A stretch of 64,000 nt of DNA from Chitinophagaceae bacterium PMP191F (GTDB lineage: Bacteria > Bacteroidota > Bacteroidia > Chitinophagales > Chitinophagaceae), in contig LGYU01000014.1 of the NCBI GenBank assembly GCA_001302245.1, forward strand, positions 1 to 64,000, written 5' to 3'. The position numbers were made by a program, and so were the translations under genes. Positions 44,057-53,212 of the stretch are shown in pieces (the stretch's first letter is position 1; the number at the start of each line of letters is the position of its first letter). The notes under the pieces are model-generated. The model had not been told where the DNA came from. It made no database searches and worked only from the letters and a program-made list of their open reading frames with translations.

Positions 44057-45547
44057 ATGAGATTGTATAAATATATTATGATAAGCTGTGCAGGTGTGAT
44101 CATGCTTGCCTCTTGTTCAAAAAAATTCATTGATGAAGTAAAGCCTTCTGATGGCTCATTGTCTGAGAATATCATTTTTGGTTCCAGGGCTGGTGTTGAC
44201 AACGCGTTAACAGGTGTATACTACCTGATGCGTAACTATGCTACCGGCCAGCAGAATATGTACGGGATCAAAACAATCCAGTTCAACTTCGATATGCGCG
44301 CAAATGATCTTGTAGCAAATCCCTCTAACTGGTGGTTGTATGAGAATAACTGGTCTGACAATACTTACGGCAGAATTGCTACAGCAAGCCGTAATCTGCA
44401 GATCTGGAACCTTTTCTATAAAGTGATCAATAACGCTAATGCTATTATTAAGAATGTTCCCGGCGTTCCCGGTATTTCATCAGCAGTGCAGGATACCTTA
44501 ATTGCTGAAGCAAGGGCGTTGAGGGGGTATGCTTATTTTTATCTGGCCCGCGTTTACCAGTTTACTTACGCTAAAGATCCTAACGCTGCCGGTGTGCCTA
44601 TTTATACTGTGCCTGCAAATGGTTCCAGCACAGGTAATGCCAGATCTTCTCTGAAAGATGTATATGCTTTAATTACTTCAGACCTGGAGTTTGCAGCATC
44701 TAAACTGGGTACAGCAAGGGTCGATAAATATCGTGTTAACAAAAACGTGGTACAGGGTATGCTGGCTGAAGTATACCAGGAAATGGCAATGTCTGATAAC
44801 ACGCTTTGGGCAAAAGCGCTGAGCAATGCACAGGCTGCACGTTCCGGTTTTTCACTGATGAGTGCTTCTGATTATAAAAGCGGCTTCAATTCAGTTACCA
44901 ATGGTGAGTGGATGTGGGGGCTTCAGTTCAACTCTTCACAGTCACTGTCTTACGCTTCTTTCTTTGGATATATTGAGCCAACCAATACGCCCAATACTTC
45001 TTTCAAAGCAAGGTATAACTGTATCTATGTAAACTCATCTTTTGTAAGCCTGTTTGCCAGTACTGACGTTCGTAGTCAGTCTCTGATCGCAGCAACCGGT
45101 CAGAGTTCATCTACTCCATGGAAATTGTGGGTAACCACCAAATTCCAGGATAATGCTACACAGTCTGGTGATTATGTAATGATGCGTGCTGCTGAAATGT
45201 ACCTGATTGAAGCAGAAGCGCAGGCTCAGAGCAACCAGTTAGAACTGGCTAAAGATGCTTTATATGTTCTCCAGAAACAAAGAGATCCCAGTGCTGTTCG
45301 TTCTACTGCAGCAACTAAAGATCTGCTGATCGCTGAAATTCTGAAAGAGCGTCGTAAAGAATTGTACGCTGAAGGCGGCTGGCCTTATTTCGATCTGAAA
45401 CGTTACCAGTTGCCGTTGGTCCGTGATGGCAACCAGTGGAGCCTGCTGAACATCCCTGCTACTGACAACAGGTGGAGATGGCAGATTCCTCAGTCTGAAA
45501 TGGATGCGAATAAAGCACTCACTACAGCTGATCAGAATCCTTTGTAA
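44057..45547 (+). CDS. SusD/RagB-family nutrient-binding lipoprotein, pair 4
   Basis: A 496-residue SusD-type lipoprotein starting at the ATG of MRLYKYIMISCAGVIMLASC. The open frame begins at 44021, but the added 12 residues lack signal-peptide logic. The lipobox is MLASC (Cys20), followed by SKKFIDEVKPS. The TPR-like helices (IAEARALRGYAYFYLARVYQFTY) and the C-terminal block (VMMRAAEMYLIEAEAQAQS ... EILKERRKELYAEGGWPYFDLKRY ... WRWQIPQSEMDAN) are intact. It resembles the SusD of pair 2 in GEWMWG and YASFFGY. It is the last gene of the susCD array, with a bidirectional terminator after it. Confidence 0.96.
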   Translation: MRLYKYIMISCAGVIMLASCSKKFIDEVKPSDGSLSENIIFGSRAGVDNALTGVYYLMRNYATGQQNMYGIKTIQFNFDMRANDLVANPSNWWLYENNWSDNTYGRIATASRNLQIWNLFYKVINNANAIIKNVPGVPGISSAVQDTLIAEARALRGYAYFYLARVYQFTYAKDPNAAGVPIYTVPANGSSTGNARSSLKDVYALITSDLEFAASKLGTARVDKYRVNKNVVQGMLAEVYQEMAMSDNTLWAKALSNAQAARSGFSLMSASDYKSGFNSVTNGEWMWGLQFNSSQSLSYASFFGYIEPTNTPNTSFKARYNCIYVNSSFVSLFASTDVRSQSLIAATGQSSSTPWKLWVTTKFQDNATQSGDYVMMRAAEMYLIEAEAQAQSNQLELAKDALYVLQKQRDPSAVRSTAATKDLLIAEILKERRKELYAEGGWPYFDLKRYQLPLVRDGNQWSLLNIPATDNRWRWQIPQSEMDANKALTTADQNPL

Positions 45548-45570
45548 ACAAGAGATACAATACATGTATA

Positions 45571-45610
45571 AAATAAAGAAGCTGCATCTTATGATGCAGC
45601 TTCTTTATTT
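45571..45610. terminator. Bidirectional terminator between pair 4 and the thioredoxin gene
   Basis: The arms 45571-45588 and 45593-45610 (AAATAAAGAAGCTGCATC with its complement) form an 18-bp perfect stem with A and T runs on both sides, between convergent genes. Confidence 0.9.
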
Positions 45611-45640
45611 TATAGCTTTTAAGTTTAAGGAACAGGTATA

Positions 45641-46837
45641 TTATTTCAATACTTCCTGCAGTTTGCTTACCAATGCTTCACCACGTAATCCTTCGGCAAT
45701 TATTTTACCGGTAGGATCGATCAACACATTGAAAGGAATGCCTTCAAAGCCAAAAGTGCTTACTGCTTTGCTTTTCCAATATGCCAGATCGCTGACATGT
45801 GTCCATGTTAAATGATCCTGCTGAATGGCCTGCAGCCAGCTTTCTTTTTTCTGATCCAGTGATACGCCCAGAATGGTGAAATTTTTATTCTTAAACTGGT
45901 TGTAAGCTGCTACTACTGTAGGGTTTTCCTGGCGGCAGGGGCCACACCAGCTTGCCCAGAAATCAACCAGCACATATTTGCCTTTGAATGATGCGATAGA
46001 AATATTTTTTCCATCGGCATCAGGCAATGTCAACTCCGGAGTTTGTTTGCCCACCCAGCTACTTTCTTTGCGACGGCTTTCTCTTTCGGCAGCCATCTGT
46101 TTCTGCGCTTCGTATCTTTTCTGCAAGCCAGCCAGGTCGGCATTATCGGGAAAACGTTTAGCCAATTTATTCAGCTCGTTTTCAAATTCACTCTGCTGCA
46201 TAGTGCGGGCTGAGCGACCCAGTGCAAAAGATGCCACCACGGGGTGAGAAACCTCTGCAAGAGTGGTACGCAGAAAATCATTCAGGTTGTTGATGGCAGC
46301 ATTCTTTTTATTGGTCATTGCCACTGCAATGCTATCTGTTGCACCGAATTGTTTCAGGCTGTCTAATTGCTGCATCACGCTGCTTACCTGTTCACTTTTA
46401 TCAGCGTAGGTAAAAATGAAGTTCTGCAGTTGCTTACTGGCTATAGAACCCTGCGCATCATAAAATTTATCCTTGCCGGAGAAATCCAGCTTCACCGTAA
46501 TGTGTGAAGTGTCACTTACCAGCGGTACAACCGGCCCGTTTTTAATAACGATATCAACCATGCTGTTGCTGCCGGACTGACCACGGAGTGCAAAGCTTTT
46601 ATTTTTGGCGGGAACTACCAGTGAATCCAATACAATAGGAGGTGTTTCTCCACCGAATGGTACCACATACAGCATTAATGTCAGTTTCCCATCGTGTACA
46701 GTACCCGGGTATTGTGCTTCCAACTGGTCAACATTTTCCAGTGTACCATTAATGGTTACTACTCCCTTGGGAGAAGAGGTACAGGCCGATATAAAAACGG
46801 CTGTTGTAAAAGCGATACTACTCCATCTGAGTTTCAT
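45641..46837 (-). CDS. TlpA-like thioredoxin-fold lipoprotein with DUF4369 N-terminal domain
   Basis: A 398-residue lipoprotein (lipobox FISAC, Cys19). The N-terminal domain (about 25-130) is the DUF4369-type beta-sandwich seen in Bacteroidota disulfide reductases (VTINGTLENVDQL...LDSLVVPAKNKSFALRGQSG). A helical linker at about 140-255 is rich in Lys, Glu and Gln. The C-terminal AhpC/TSA-Redoxin domain (about 262-398) holds the active site WCGPC (Cys near residues 296 and 299) in FWASWCGPCRQENPT and the cis-Pro segment EGIPFNVLIDPTG. It should act as a periplasmic thiol-disulfide oxidoreductase. It follows gatB by only four bases and is probably co-transcribed with it. Confidence 0.93.
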   Translation of the reverse strand: MKLRWSSIAFTTAVFISACTSSPKGVVTINGTLENVDQLEAQYPGTVHDGKLTLMLYVVPFGGETPPIVLDSLVVPAKNKSFALRGQSGSNSMVDIVIKNGPVVPLVSDTSHITVKLDFSGKDKFYDAQGSIASKQLQNFIFTYADKSEQVSSVMQQLDSLKQFGATDSIAVAMTNKKNAAINNLNDFLRTTLAEVSHPVVASFALGRSARTMQQSEFENELNKLAKRFPDNADLAGLQKRYEAQKQMAAERESRRKESSWVGKQTPELTLPDADGKNISIASFKGKYVLVDFWASWCGPCRQENPTVVAAYNQFKNKNFTILGVSLDQKKESWLQAIQQDHLTWTHVSDLAYWKSKAVSTFGFEGIPFNVLIDPTGKIIAEGLRGEALVSKLQEVLK

Positions 46838-46841
46838 AATA

Positions 46842-48293
46842 CTATTGTTGTAATTTTTTTAATAAGATATCGTTCGTTAGTTTGGGGTCAGCTTTTCCTT
46901 TGGATACTTTTTTTACTTCACCTACAAAAAGGCCTATCAATCCCTTTTTTCCTTTGCGGTATTCTGCTACTTTTTCCGGCATATTGTTCAGTACCTGTTC
47001 TACCCACAATGATACATTGCCTTCATCCGAATCTTGTAACAGGTTCAGTTCTTTGGCCAGCTCCAGCGGATCTTTACCAGGTTGCTGCAATAGGGCATTG
47101 AATATACGGGTAGAGGCAGAAGAAAAGTTAAGTTGTCCTGCATCTACCAGTGCAATGAGGCGGGCAATTACCGGCGCTTGTATGGGAAATGCAGTAATGG
47201 ATTGATTGTGTTCATTCATCCATGATTTTACAGGGCCCTGCAACCAGTTAGCTACAGCTTTGTAATTGGTTGTGTGTTCAATTACCTGTTCAAAATAATC
47301 AGCCGTTTCTTTTTCATCAGTCAGAATACGGGCATCATATTCCGGCAACTGCAATTGCTGTATATAACGGGCAATGCGTTCTTCGGGTAAGGCTGGCAGT
47401 GATGCGCGGATCTCCTGCAGCATTTCGTTGGTAACCCTGAAAGGAGTGAGGTCCGGATCAGCAAAATACCGGTAATCGTTGGCCTCTTCCTTTGTGCGCA
47501 GGGCAAAAGTGGTACCATTGGAAGCGTCAAAACTTCTTGTTTGCTGAATGATCGGTTCACCTTTATCCAGCAGTTCCATCAATCGTTTTGATTCGTGTTC
47601 AATGGCCCGTTTTACGTTGCGGATAGAGTTCAGGTTCTTTACTTCTACTTTAGTGCCTAATTTTGTATCACCTTTTTTGCGAACAGAAATGTTGGCATCG
47701 CACCGCATACTGCCTTCTTCCATATTGCCATCACAAATACCCAGGTAACGAACCAGCTTTCTCAATTCAGTTAAATAAGCATAGGCTTCCTCACCACTGG
47801 CAAGGTCTGGTTCTGTTACAATTTCAACCAGCGGTACACCGGCGCGGTTATAGTCAACGGCGGTGTTGTAGGGATCTACATCATGCAAACTTTTACCGGC
47901 ATCTTCTTCCATGTGGATGCGGTTCAGCTGTATATTTTTTTGTGTACCTGCTACCTGTATAGTTACATATCCTCCTATGCAAACGGGAGTGGTATGTTGT
48001 GACACCTGGTAGCCCTTGGGCAGATCAGGGTAAAAATAATTTTTGCGGGCAAAGTAGTTATTACGGCTGATCTCGCAATGACAGGCCAGACCCATTTTGA
48101 TAGCATATTCCACTGCCTTTTTATTCAGCTTCGGTAATGTGCCGGGATGTCCCAGTGTAATGGGGCTGATATGTGTATTGGGTTCGCCGCCAAAAGCAGC
48201 GCTGTCGCCACAGAATAATTTACTATTGGTAAGTAATTGAGCGTGTACTTCCAGTCCTATTACCGTTTCGTATATTTCGTAATTCACCGCCAT
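46842..48293 (-). CDS. gatB: Asp-tRNA(Asn)/Glu-tRNA(Gln) amidotransferase subunit B
   Basis: GatB binds the misacylated Glu-tRNA(Gln) or Asp-tRNA(Asn) and activates its side chain so that ammonia from GatA converts it to Gln or Asn. The 483-residue length is normal. Conserved features are the N-terminal YETVIGLEVHAQL and the metal/tRNA-site region RKNYFYPDLPKGYQVSQHTTPV. Also present are DYNRAGVPLVEIVTEPD, MRCDANISVR, the C-terminal tail domain of helices (about 330-400) and the YqeY-like domain up to the end. The gatA and gatC genes are elsewhere. A TAnnTTTG element is at 48354-48361, and the thioredoxin gene follows after four bases. Confidence 0.98.
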   Translation of the reverse strand: MAVNYEIYETVIGLEVHAQLLTNSKLFCGDSAAFGGEPNTHISPITLGHPGTLPKLNKKAVEYAIKMGLACHCEISRNNYFARKNYFYPDLPKGYQVSQHTTPVCIGGYVTIQVAGTQKNIQLNRIHMEEDAGKSLHDVDPYNTAVDYNRAGVPLVEIVTEPDLASGEEAYAYLTELRKLVRYLGICDGNMEEGSMRCDANISVRKKGDTKLGTKVEVKNLNSIRNVKRAIEHESKRLMELLDKGEPIIQQTRSFDASNGTTFALRTKEEANDYRYFADPDLTPFRVTNEMLQEIRASLPALPEERIARYIQQLQLPEYDARILTDEKETADYFEQVIEHTTNYKAVANWLQGPVKSWMNEHNQSITAFPIQAPVIARLIALVDAGQLNFSSASTRIFNALLQQPGKDPLELAKELNLLQDSDEGNVSLWVEQVLNNMPEKVAEYRKGKKGLIGLFVGEVKKVSKGKADPKLTNDILLKKLQQ

Positions 48294-48353
48294 TGCGTAT
48301 ATTTTGTTGGGTCTGTTACCAGCTTTCCGGCATTTGGGGAAAGCGCATAGCTA

Positions 48354-48361
48354 CAAAAATA
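48354..48361 (-). promoter_or_regulatory. Putative gatB -7 element
   Basis: The minus strand reads TATTTTTG (TAnnTTTG), 61 bases upstream of the gatB start. Confidence 0.4.
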
Positions 48362-48400
48362 CCTTATTGAGCCGGATTTCTTCCCGTTCTGCAGGAGATG

Positions 48401-48435
48401 GAAAAGAAAAAGCCGTTCCGCAACTGCGGAACGGC
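48401..48435 (-). terminator. Terminator of the tandem-PDZ gene
   Basis: On the minus strand an 11-bp GC-rich stem (GCCGTTCCGCA with its complement, 48412-48435) is followed by TTTTTCTTTT. Confidence 0.88.
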
Positions 48436-48460
48436 CTGGAACTCTATATTTTAGTTTTTC

Positions 48461-49483
48461 TTACAGGTTGGCTGTCTTCAACTTGCGCGGCGTTTTGATT
48501 TCCACGGTCTGTTGTTTGCCGTTGCGGCTCAGTTTCACCACTACAGATGTTTTTTCGCGGGCTGCGCGGGCAAGATTGGCAAGTGTATCTACATCGTTTA
48601 CCGCTTTGCCATCAAACTCTGTAATGATATCGTCTTCTTTGATACCGGCTTTGTCTGCGGCAGACTCATCGTCTACGTCCACCACTTTTACGCCTTTGCC
48701 ATCTTCAGTATCCTGTGCACGTAAGCCTATACGCGGTCTGTTATTCATTACTTCACCAAATGCACGGGGCCATGACTCAACGCGGGGAGTTACATCTATG
48801 CGCGGATGCACAGGCGCCATTGGTGCCATTTCCGGTGCAGTAAGAATATTGAGGTCGTCAGGGTTCAGCCCCGGGCGCTTGCCCAAAGTAGCTGTTGCTT
48901 TACTTTCTTTCCCGTCTCTTTTGTAAGTAATGGTAATTTTATCTTCGGGTTTGTATTTGCCAATAGCCTTGGTCAGATCTTCAGGGGTGCTGACTGCAGC
49001 ATCGTTGATCTTTGTGATCACATCACCTTTTTTCAGTCCTGTTTTTTCAGCGGCGCTGTTTTCTGTTACCTCAACAATAGTGGCGCCATCGTCTTTCTTT
49101 TCGGTAGCCACACCCAGGAAGCCTGCTTTGGAGTCATAGAAAAAAGTATTGTTGTTGCTATCAAAGCTCCAGGTACCCCCTCTTGAACGGAAGGGCGAAC
49201 CGGGTGCTATAATATCTGCCATAACAGGTACCTGGCGTTTGCGGACAGAGATATTATCATCACTGTATTCATCCAGCGGTTTGCCATTCACAATTATATT
49301 ACCATCTTTAATTTCAACGGTTACTTTTCCATTGGCATCGCCTTTCTTTTTAATGATGATCTCATCATATTCACCCAGCTTGCTTTTGTCTTTCCCCTTG
49401 GGTCCCTTTTCCTGGGCAATAGCGGTATTGGACAGCAATGCTGCCAGTACAAAACCGGTTACAGGAATAAAATATTTCTTCAT
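48461..49483 (-). CDS. Secreted tandem-PDZ protein without protease domain
   Basis: A 340-residue exported protein (signal peptide to about residue 23, SNTAIAQ). After a charged Lys/Glu/Asp segment (GPKGKDKSKLGEYDEIIIKKKGDANGK) there are two PDZ domains. PDZ1 (about 118-205) runs GFLGVATEKKDDGATIVEVTENSAAEKTGLKKGDVITKINDAAVSTPEDLTKAIGKYKPED. PDZ2 (about 250-335) runs PRIGLRAQDTEDGKGVKVVDVDDESAADKAGIKEDDIITEFDGKAVND. These resemble the PDZ pair of DegP/HtrA serine proteases, but no trypsin-like domain or catalytic Ser-His-Asp triad is present, so it is likely a chaperone-like or protein-binding adaptor in the periplasm. It has its own TAnnTTTG promoter element (49536-49543) and terminator. Confidence 0.88.
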   Translation of the reverse strand: MKKYFIPVTGFVLAALLSNTAIAQEKGPKGKDKSKLGEYDEIIIKKKGDANGKVTVEIKDGNIIVNGKPLDEYSDDNISVRKRQVPVMADIIAPGSPFRSRGGTWSFDSNNNTFFYDSKAGFLGVATEKKDDGATIVEVTENSAAEKTGLKKGDVITKINDAAVSTPEDLTKAIGKYKPEDKITITYKRDGKESKATATLGKRPGLNPDDLNILTAPEMAPMAPVHPRIDVTPRVESWPRAFGEVMNNRPRIGLRAQDTEDGKGVKVVDVDDESAADKAGIKEDDIITEFDGKAVNDVDTLANLARAAREKTSVVVKLSRNGKQQTVEIKTPRKLKTANL

Positions 49484-49535
49484 CGTTTCAGGAAGTTTGT
49501 GTTTATAATAAATAACTACGTCAACTTTCGTACAT

Positions 49536-49543
49536 CAAATATA
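49536..49543 (-). promoter_or_regulatory. Putative -7 element of the tandem-PDZ gene
   Basis: The minus strand reads TATATTTG, an exact TAnnTTTG match, 53 bases upstream of the start. TTTT sits where -33 TTTG is expected. Confidence 0.5.
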
Positions 49544-49742
49544 GGGAAATAATACAAATACGAAAAGTTTCGGAAATAGAAGGGAGGATTTAACGGATTA
49601 TTAAGGAAGTACGGAAGAAAGGCCCTGAAATGAGAAATGTTGAATACCAAATGTCAAAGTCTTGGAAATGTACAGTTAAGAGGTTGATAAGTTTTAAAGA
49701 TATTAACCACGAATAACAGATAGCAGGCATTCCTGCACCTGC

Positions 49743-50411
49743 CTATTTTTCAAAAACCACTGCATCGGCCCGGGCGCCTAATTCCTCCAGTGTTCCGGTT
49801 ATGGCCGCAATCATAGGGTCGGGACCGCAAACGTAGAAGTGTTTATGAATGTCAGTAATATGCTGTTGTAAAAATGTTTTATCTATATAGCTTTTAATAT
49901 AGCCTGGTTTGCTTTCGCCCTTGGTAATGACAAAGACCGCCTGGTCTCCCAGCATTTTTTGCAACTCTTCCTCACGGATAACATCAGCGGCTGTTTTGTT
50001 GGAAAACCATAAGGTATTGCCGGCCAGCTTGCCCTGTGCATGCAAATGGCGCAGAATGGTAAGAAAAGGAGTGATGCCTGCGCCACCGGCAATAAAATAA
50101 CCGGGTCCTTTGTATTCAATAGCGCCCCATACGTCACGGATGATCAGTTCATCACCTGTTTTCAAATGGTGTAGCTGGTCTGTTACACCGTGGTGATCGG
50201 GATATCCTTTAATGGTGAATTCCAGATAGGGATCATCGGGTAATGCGGTAAATGTGAACGGCCGTTTTTCTTCTTTCCAGGGATCTTTGTTAATGGATAC
50301 ATCTGTTGCCTGACCGGGAACAAATGCGTAATCTGCGGGTCTTTCTATGCGGAAGCATTTCACATCGTGCGTAACCTGTTCTATGGAAATAATTTTTACA
50401 ATGTAGTCCAT
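49743..50411 (-). CDS. FAD/NAD(P)-binding oxidoreductase (ferredoxin-NADP reductase-like)
   Basis: A 222-residue cytoplasmic flavoprotein of the ferredoxin-NADP(+) reductase fold without a fused iron-sulfur domain. It passes electrons between NAD(P)H and a small carrier such as ferredoxin or flavodoxin. The FAD-binding half has the KRPFTFTALP motif (R-x-Y/F-S/T family signature) at about residues 49-58. The NAD(P)-binding half has GAGITPFLTILRHL (nucleotide loop) and the C-terminal YVCGPDPMIAA signature. It belongs to the 'flavodoxin reductase' group of short reductases; the physiological partner cannot be named. It is a single-gene unit between the PDZ gene and alaS. Confidence 0.9.
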   Translation of the reverse strand: MDYIVKIISIEQVTHDVKCFRIERPADYAFVPGQATDVSINKDPWKEEKRPFTFTALPDDPYLEFTIKGYPDHHGVTDQLHHLKTGDELIIRDVWGAIEYKGPGYFIAGGAGITPFLTILRHLHAQGKLAGNTLWFSNKTAADVIREEELQKMLGDQAVFVITKGESKPGYIKSYIDKTFLQQHITDIHKHFYVCGPDPMIAAITGTLEELGARADAVVFEK

Positions 50412-50516
50412 GGTAATGATTTTTTAAGAAAGAATAAACGGATCCTCCATGCTGTTATACAAGCCGTATGCCTTAAAGGTACGCTTAGTTTGTACGCGAT
50501 GCGCTGCGGAAAAGGC

Positions 50517-50555
50517 ACCAAAAAAAGACGGCTCCTGCTAAAAGGAGCCGTCTTT
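50517..50555 (-). terminator. alaS terminator
   Basis: The 13-bp arms 50524-50536 and 50543-50555 (AAAGACGGCTCCT with its complement) are followed on the minus strand by a T run. Confidence 0.92.
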
Positions 50556-50578
50556 ACAGATGTATTATTACCTGGGCT

Positions 50579-53197
50579 TTATGCCAGTAACCCTTTTACT
50601 TTCTCAATGACCTGTTGCAGGTTGCCGGCATCCTGTCCACCGGCTGTAGCAAGATTTTTCTGTCCGCCGCCTCCACCTTTGATCAGCGGAGCCACATGTT
50701 CTTTAATAATCTTGCCTGCATCCAGGTTTTTAGCGGCTACTACAGTATCTGCAATACCGATGGCAACAAATGGTTTGCCGCCAATATTGGCTACCAGCAC
50801 CACCAGGTAGTCGTTCAGATTGTTTTTCAGATCAAAACACAACTTTTTCAGTGCATCAGCATTGCTTACATGCACAATGTCGCCGATGAAAGTAACACCA
50901 TTGATGATCTCGTCTTTCTGCAACAGCTCATTGCGAACACCTACCAGTAAGCGGTTTTCAAAATGTTCCACCTTTTTCTTCAGGTCAGCATTCTCAGTAT
51001 TGAGATTTTCAATAGCTTTCAGTGGTTCTTTGGCATTTTTCAATGACTCGCGTACTGCACGCAATACTGACAGCTCATCACGCAGATATGCTTCGGCAGC
51101 AGCACCACACAAAGCTTCTATACGGCGAACACCGGCTGCAACAGCCGCTTCATGTTTGATCTTAAAAATGCCCAGCTCTCCTGTTGCCCCCACGTGTGTA
51201 CCACCGCAAAGTTCTACGGAATAAGCAGGATCCATTACCACCACGCGTACTACATCACCATATTTCTCACCAAATAATGCCATCGCGCCTAACTGTAATG
51301 CGTCTTCTTTAGGCATTTCCCTGATCACTACAGGAATGTTTTCACGGATCTTTTCATTCACCAGTGTTTCCACCAGTGTTATTTCCTCATCAGTCATTTT
51401 TGAAAAATGTGAGAAATCAAAACGCAGGTACTCATCATTTACCAGTGATCCTTTCTGTGCTACATGTGTACCCAGCACTTTACGCAAAGCTGCGTGCAGC
51501 AGGTGGGTTACTGAGTGGTGTACAGTGGTTAACCTGCGGCGTGCAGTATCTACCTGCGCATCTACAGCTACTGATATATCAGCCGGTAGTTTATCGGTAA
51601 AATGAATAATGAGATCATTTTCTTTACGTGTATCTGTAACCTGTACTTTTTCTGTACCAAAGGTCAGCGTGCCGGTGTCGCCAACCTGTCCGCCGCTTTC
51701 AGCATAAAAAGGAGTGGTTTCCAGTACCAACTGAAACGACTCTTTTCCTTTGGCCTTTATCTTACGATAGCGTGTAACTTTTGTTTGTGTTGCCAGCAAC
51801 TGGTAACCTACAAATGTTGAAGCAGCATTGGCATCCAATACTACCCAGTCCTCTGTATCCAGTGCTGTAGCAGCGCGACTACGATCTTTTTGTTGCTGCA
51901 TTTCTTTTTCAAAACCAGCTTCGTCTACAGTCAGCTCATTTTCACGTGCAATTAAACGCGTAAGATCAATGGGGAAACCATAGGTGTCGTACAATTCAAA
52001 GGCAGCATTACCGCTGATGGTTTTGTTGGATGCAGTTGCTACCAACTCATCCATTTTTTTCAAACCTTTTTCAAGTGTTCTTAAAAATGCGTCTTCTTCT
52101 TCCTTCACTACTTTACTTACAAAGTCAACCTGTTGCTGTAATTCAGGAAATACTTCTTCAAACTGTTTTGCCAGTACCGGCACCAACTGGTGCAGTAATG
52201 GTTGTTTGTAATGCAGGTATGAATAACTGTAACGAACAGCGCGGCGCAATATCCTGCGGATCACATAACCAGCCCCGATGTTGGAAGGCAACTGGCCGTC
52301 GGCAATGGTGAATGAAATAGCACGGATATGATCTGCCAGTACGCGGAATGCAATGGCTTCCTTACTGTCGCTGAAGTCGTATTTTTTACCGGTAATGGTT
52401 TCAGTAGCTGCAATGGTTCCGGTAAACACATCGGTATCGTAATTACTTTGTTTGCCCTGCAGTACTCGTACCAGGCGTTCCAGCCCCATGCCGGTATCAA
52501 CATGTTTGGCGGGCAATGATTGCAGGCTGCCATCTTTCAGGCGGTTGAACTGCATGAATACATTGTTCCATATCTCGATCACCTGCGGATGATCATTGTT
52601 CACCAGTGTTTTACCATCTACCTGTTTTCTTTCATCATCATTGCGGCAATCTACATGTATTTCAGAACAGGGACCACAGGGACCTGTATCGCCCATTTCC
52701 CAGAAATTATCTTTTTTATTGCCCATCAGTATCCTGTCTTCGGCAATCCATTTTTTCCATTCAGTAAATGCTTCTTCATCCCTGGGCAATGCTTCTTTGG
52801 CATCCCCTTCAAAAACGGTTACATACAGACGGTCTTTGGGAATTTTATATACTTCGGTCAGTAATTCCCAGCTCCAGGCAATGGCGTCTTTTTTAAAGTA
52901 GTCACCAAAGCTCCAGTTACCCAGCATTTCAAACATGGTATGGTGATAAGTATCCACACCAACTTCTTCCAGGTCGTTATGTTTACCACTTACACGCAAA
53001 CATTTCTGCGTATCGGCCACGCGTGGGTAGGGCGCCTGTTTGTTGCCTAGGAAATACTCTTTAAACTGGTTCATACCCGCGTTGGTGAACAGCAGGGTAG
53101 GGTCATTTTTAATAACAATAGGGGCCGAAGGCACAATTTCGTGTTGCTTCGAACGAAAAAAGTCCATGAAATGCTGGCGAATGGCTGCACTGGTCAT
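50579..53197 (-). CDS. alaS: Alanine--tRNA ligase
   Basis: Alanyl-tRNA synthetase, charging tRNA(Ala) and clearing Ser and Gly mischarged products. The N-terminal class II catalytic domain carries the start MTSAAIRQHFMDFFRSKQHEIVPS, TNAGMNQFKEYFLG and GDTGPCGPCSEIH. The editing domain has the zinc-binding HHSVTHLLHAAL and CGGTHV motifs. The C-terminal C-Ala domain has the GGGGGQKNLATAGGQ signature. With 872 residues it is full length. The chosen start is the ATG at 53195-53197; another ATG lies directly before it and the frame opens at 53212. It is a single-gene unit, divergent from the M23 peptidase gene, a neighbourhood I recall from other Bacteroidota. Confidence 0.98.
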   Translation of the reverse strand: MTSAAIRQHFMDFFRSKQHEIVPSAPIVIKNDPTLLFTNAGMNQFKEYFLGNKQAPYPRVADTQKCLRVSGKHNDLEEVGVDTYHHTMFEMLGNWSFGDYFKKDAIAWSWELLTEVYKIPKDRLYVTVFEGDAKEALPRDEEAFTEWKKWIAEDRILMGNKKDNFWEMGDTGPCGPCSEIHVDCRNDDERKQVDGKTLVNNDHPQVIEIWNNVFMQFNRLKDGSLQSLPAKHVDTGMGLERLVRVLQGKQSNYDTDVFTGTIAATETITGKKYDFSDSKEAIAFRVLADHIRAISFTIADGQLPSNIGAGYVIRRILRRAVRYSYSYLHYKQPLLHQLVPVLAKQFEEVFPELQQQVDFVSKVVKEEEDAFLRTLEKGLKKMDELVATASNKTISGNAAFELYDTYGFPIDLTRLIARENELTVDEAGFEKEMQQQKDRSRAATALDTEDWVVLDANAASTFVGYQLLATQTKVTRYRKIKAKGKESFQLVLETTPFYAESGGQVGDTGTLTFGTEKVQVTDTRKENDLIIHFTDKLPADISVAVDAQVDTARRRLTTVHHSVTHLLHAALRKVLGTHVAQKGSLVNDEYLRFDFSHFSKMTDEEITLVETLVNEKIRENIPVVIREMPKEDALQLGAMALFGEKYGDVVRVVVMDPAYSVELCGGTHVGATGELGIFKIKHEAAVAAGVRRIEALCGAAAEAYLRDELSVLRAVRESLKNAKEPLKAIENLNTENADLKKKVEHFENRLLVGVRNELLQKDEIINGVTFIGDIVHVSNADALKKLCFDLKNNLNDYLVVLVANIGGKPFVAIGIADTVVAAKNLDAGKIIKEHVAPLIKGGGGGQKNLATAGGQDAGNLQQVIEKVKGLLA

Positions 53198-53212
53198 CAT
53201 AAACAAAAACAA

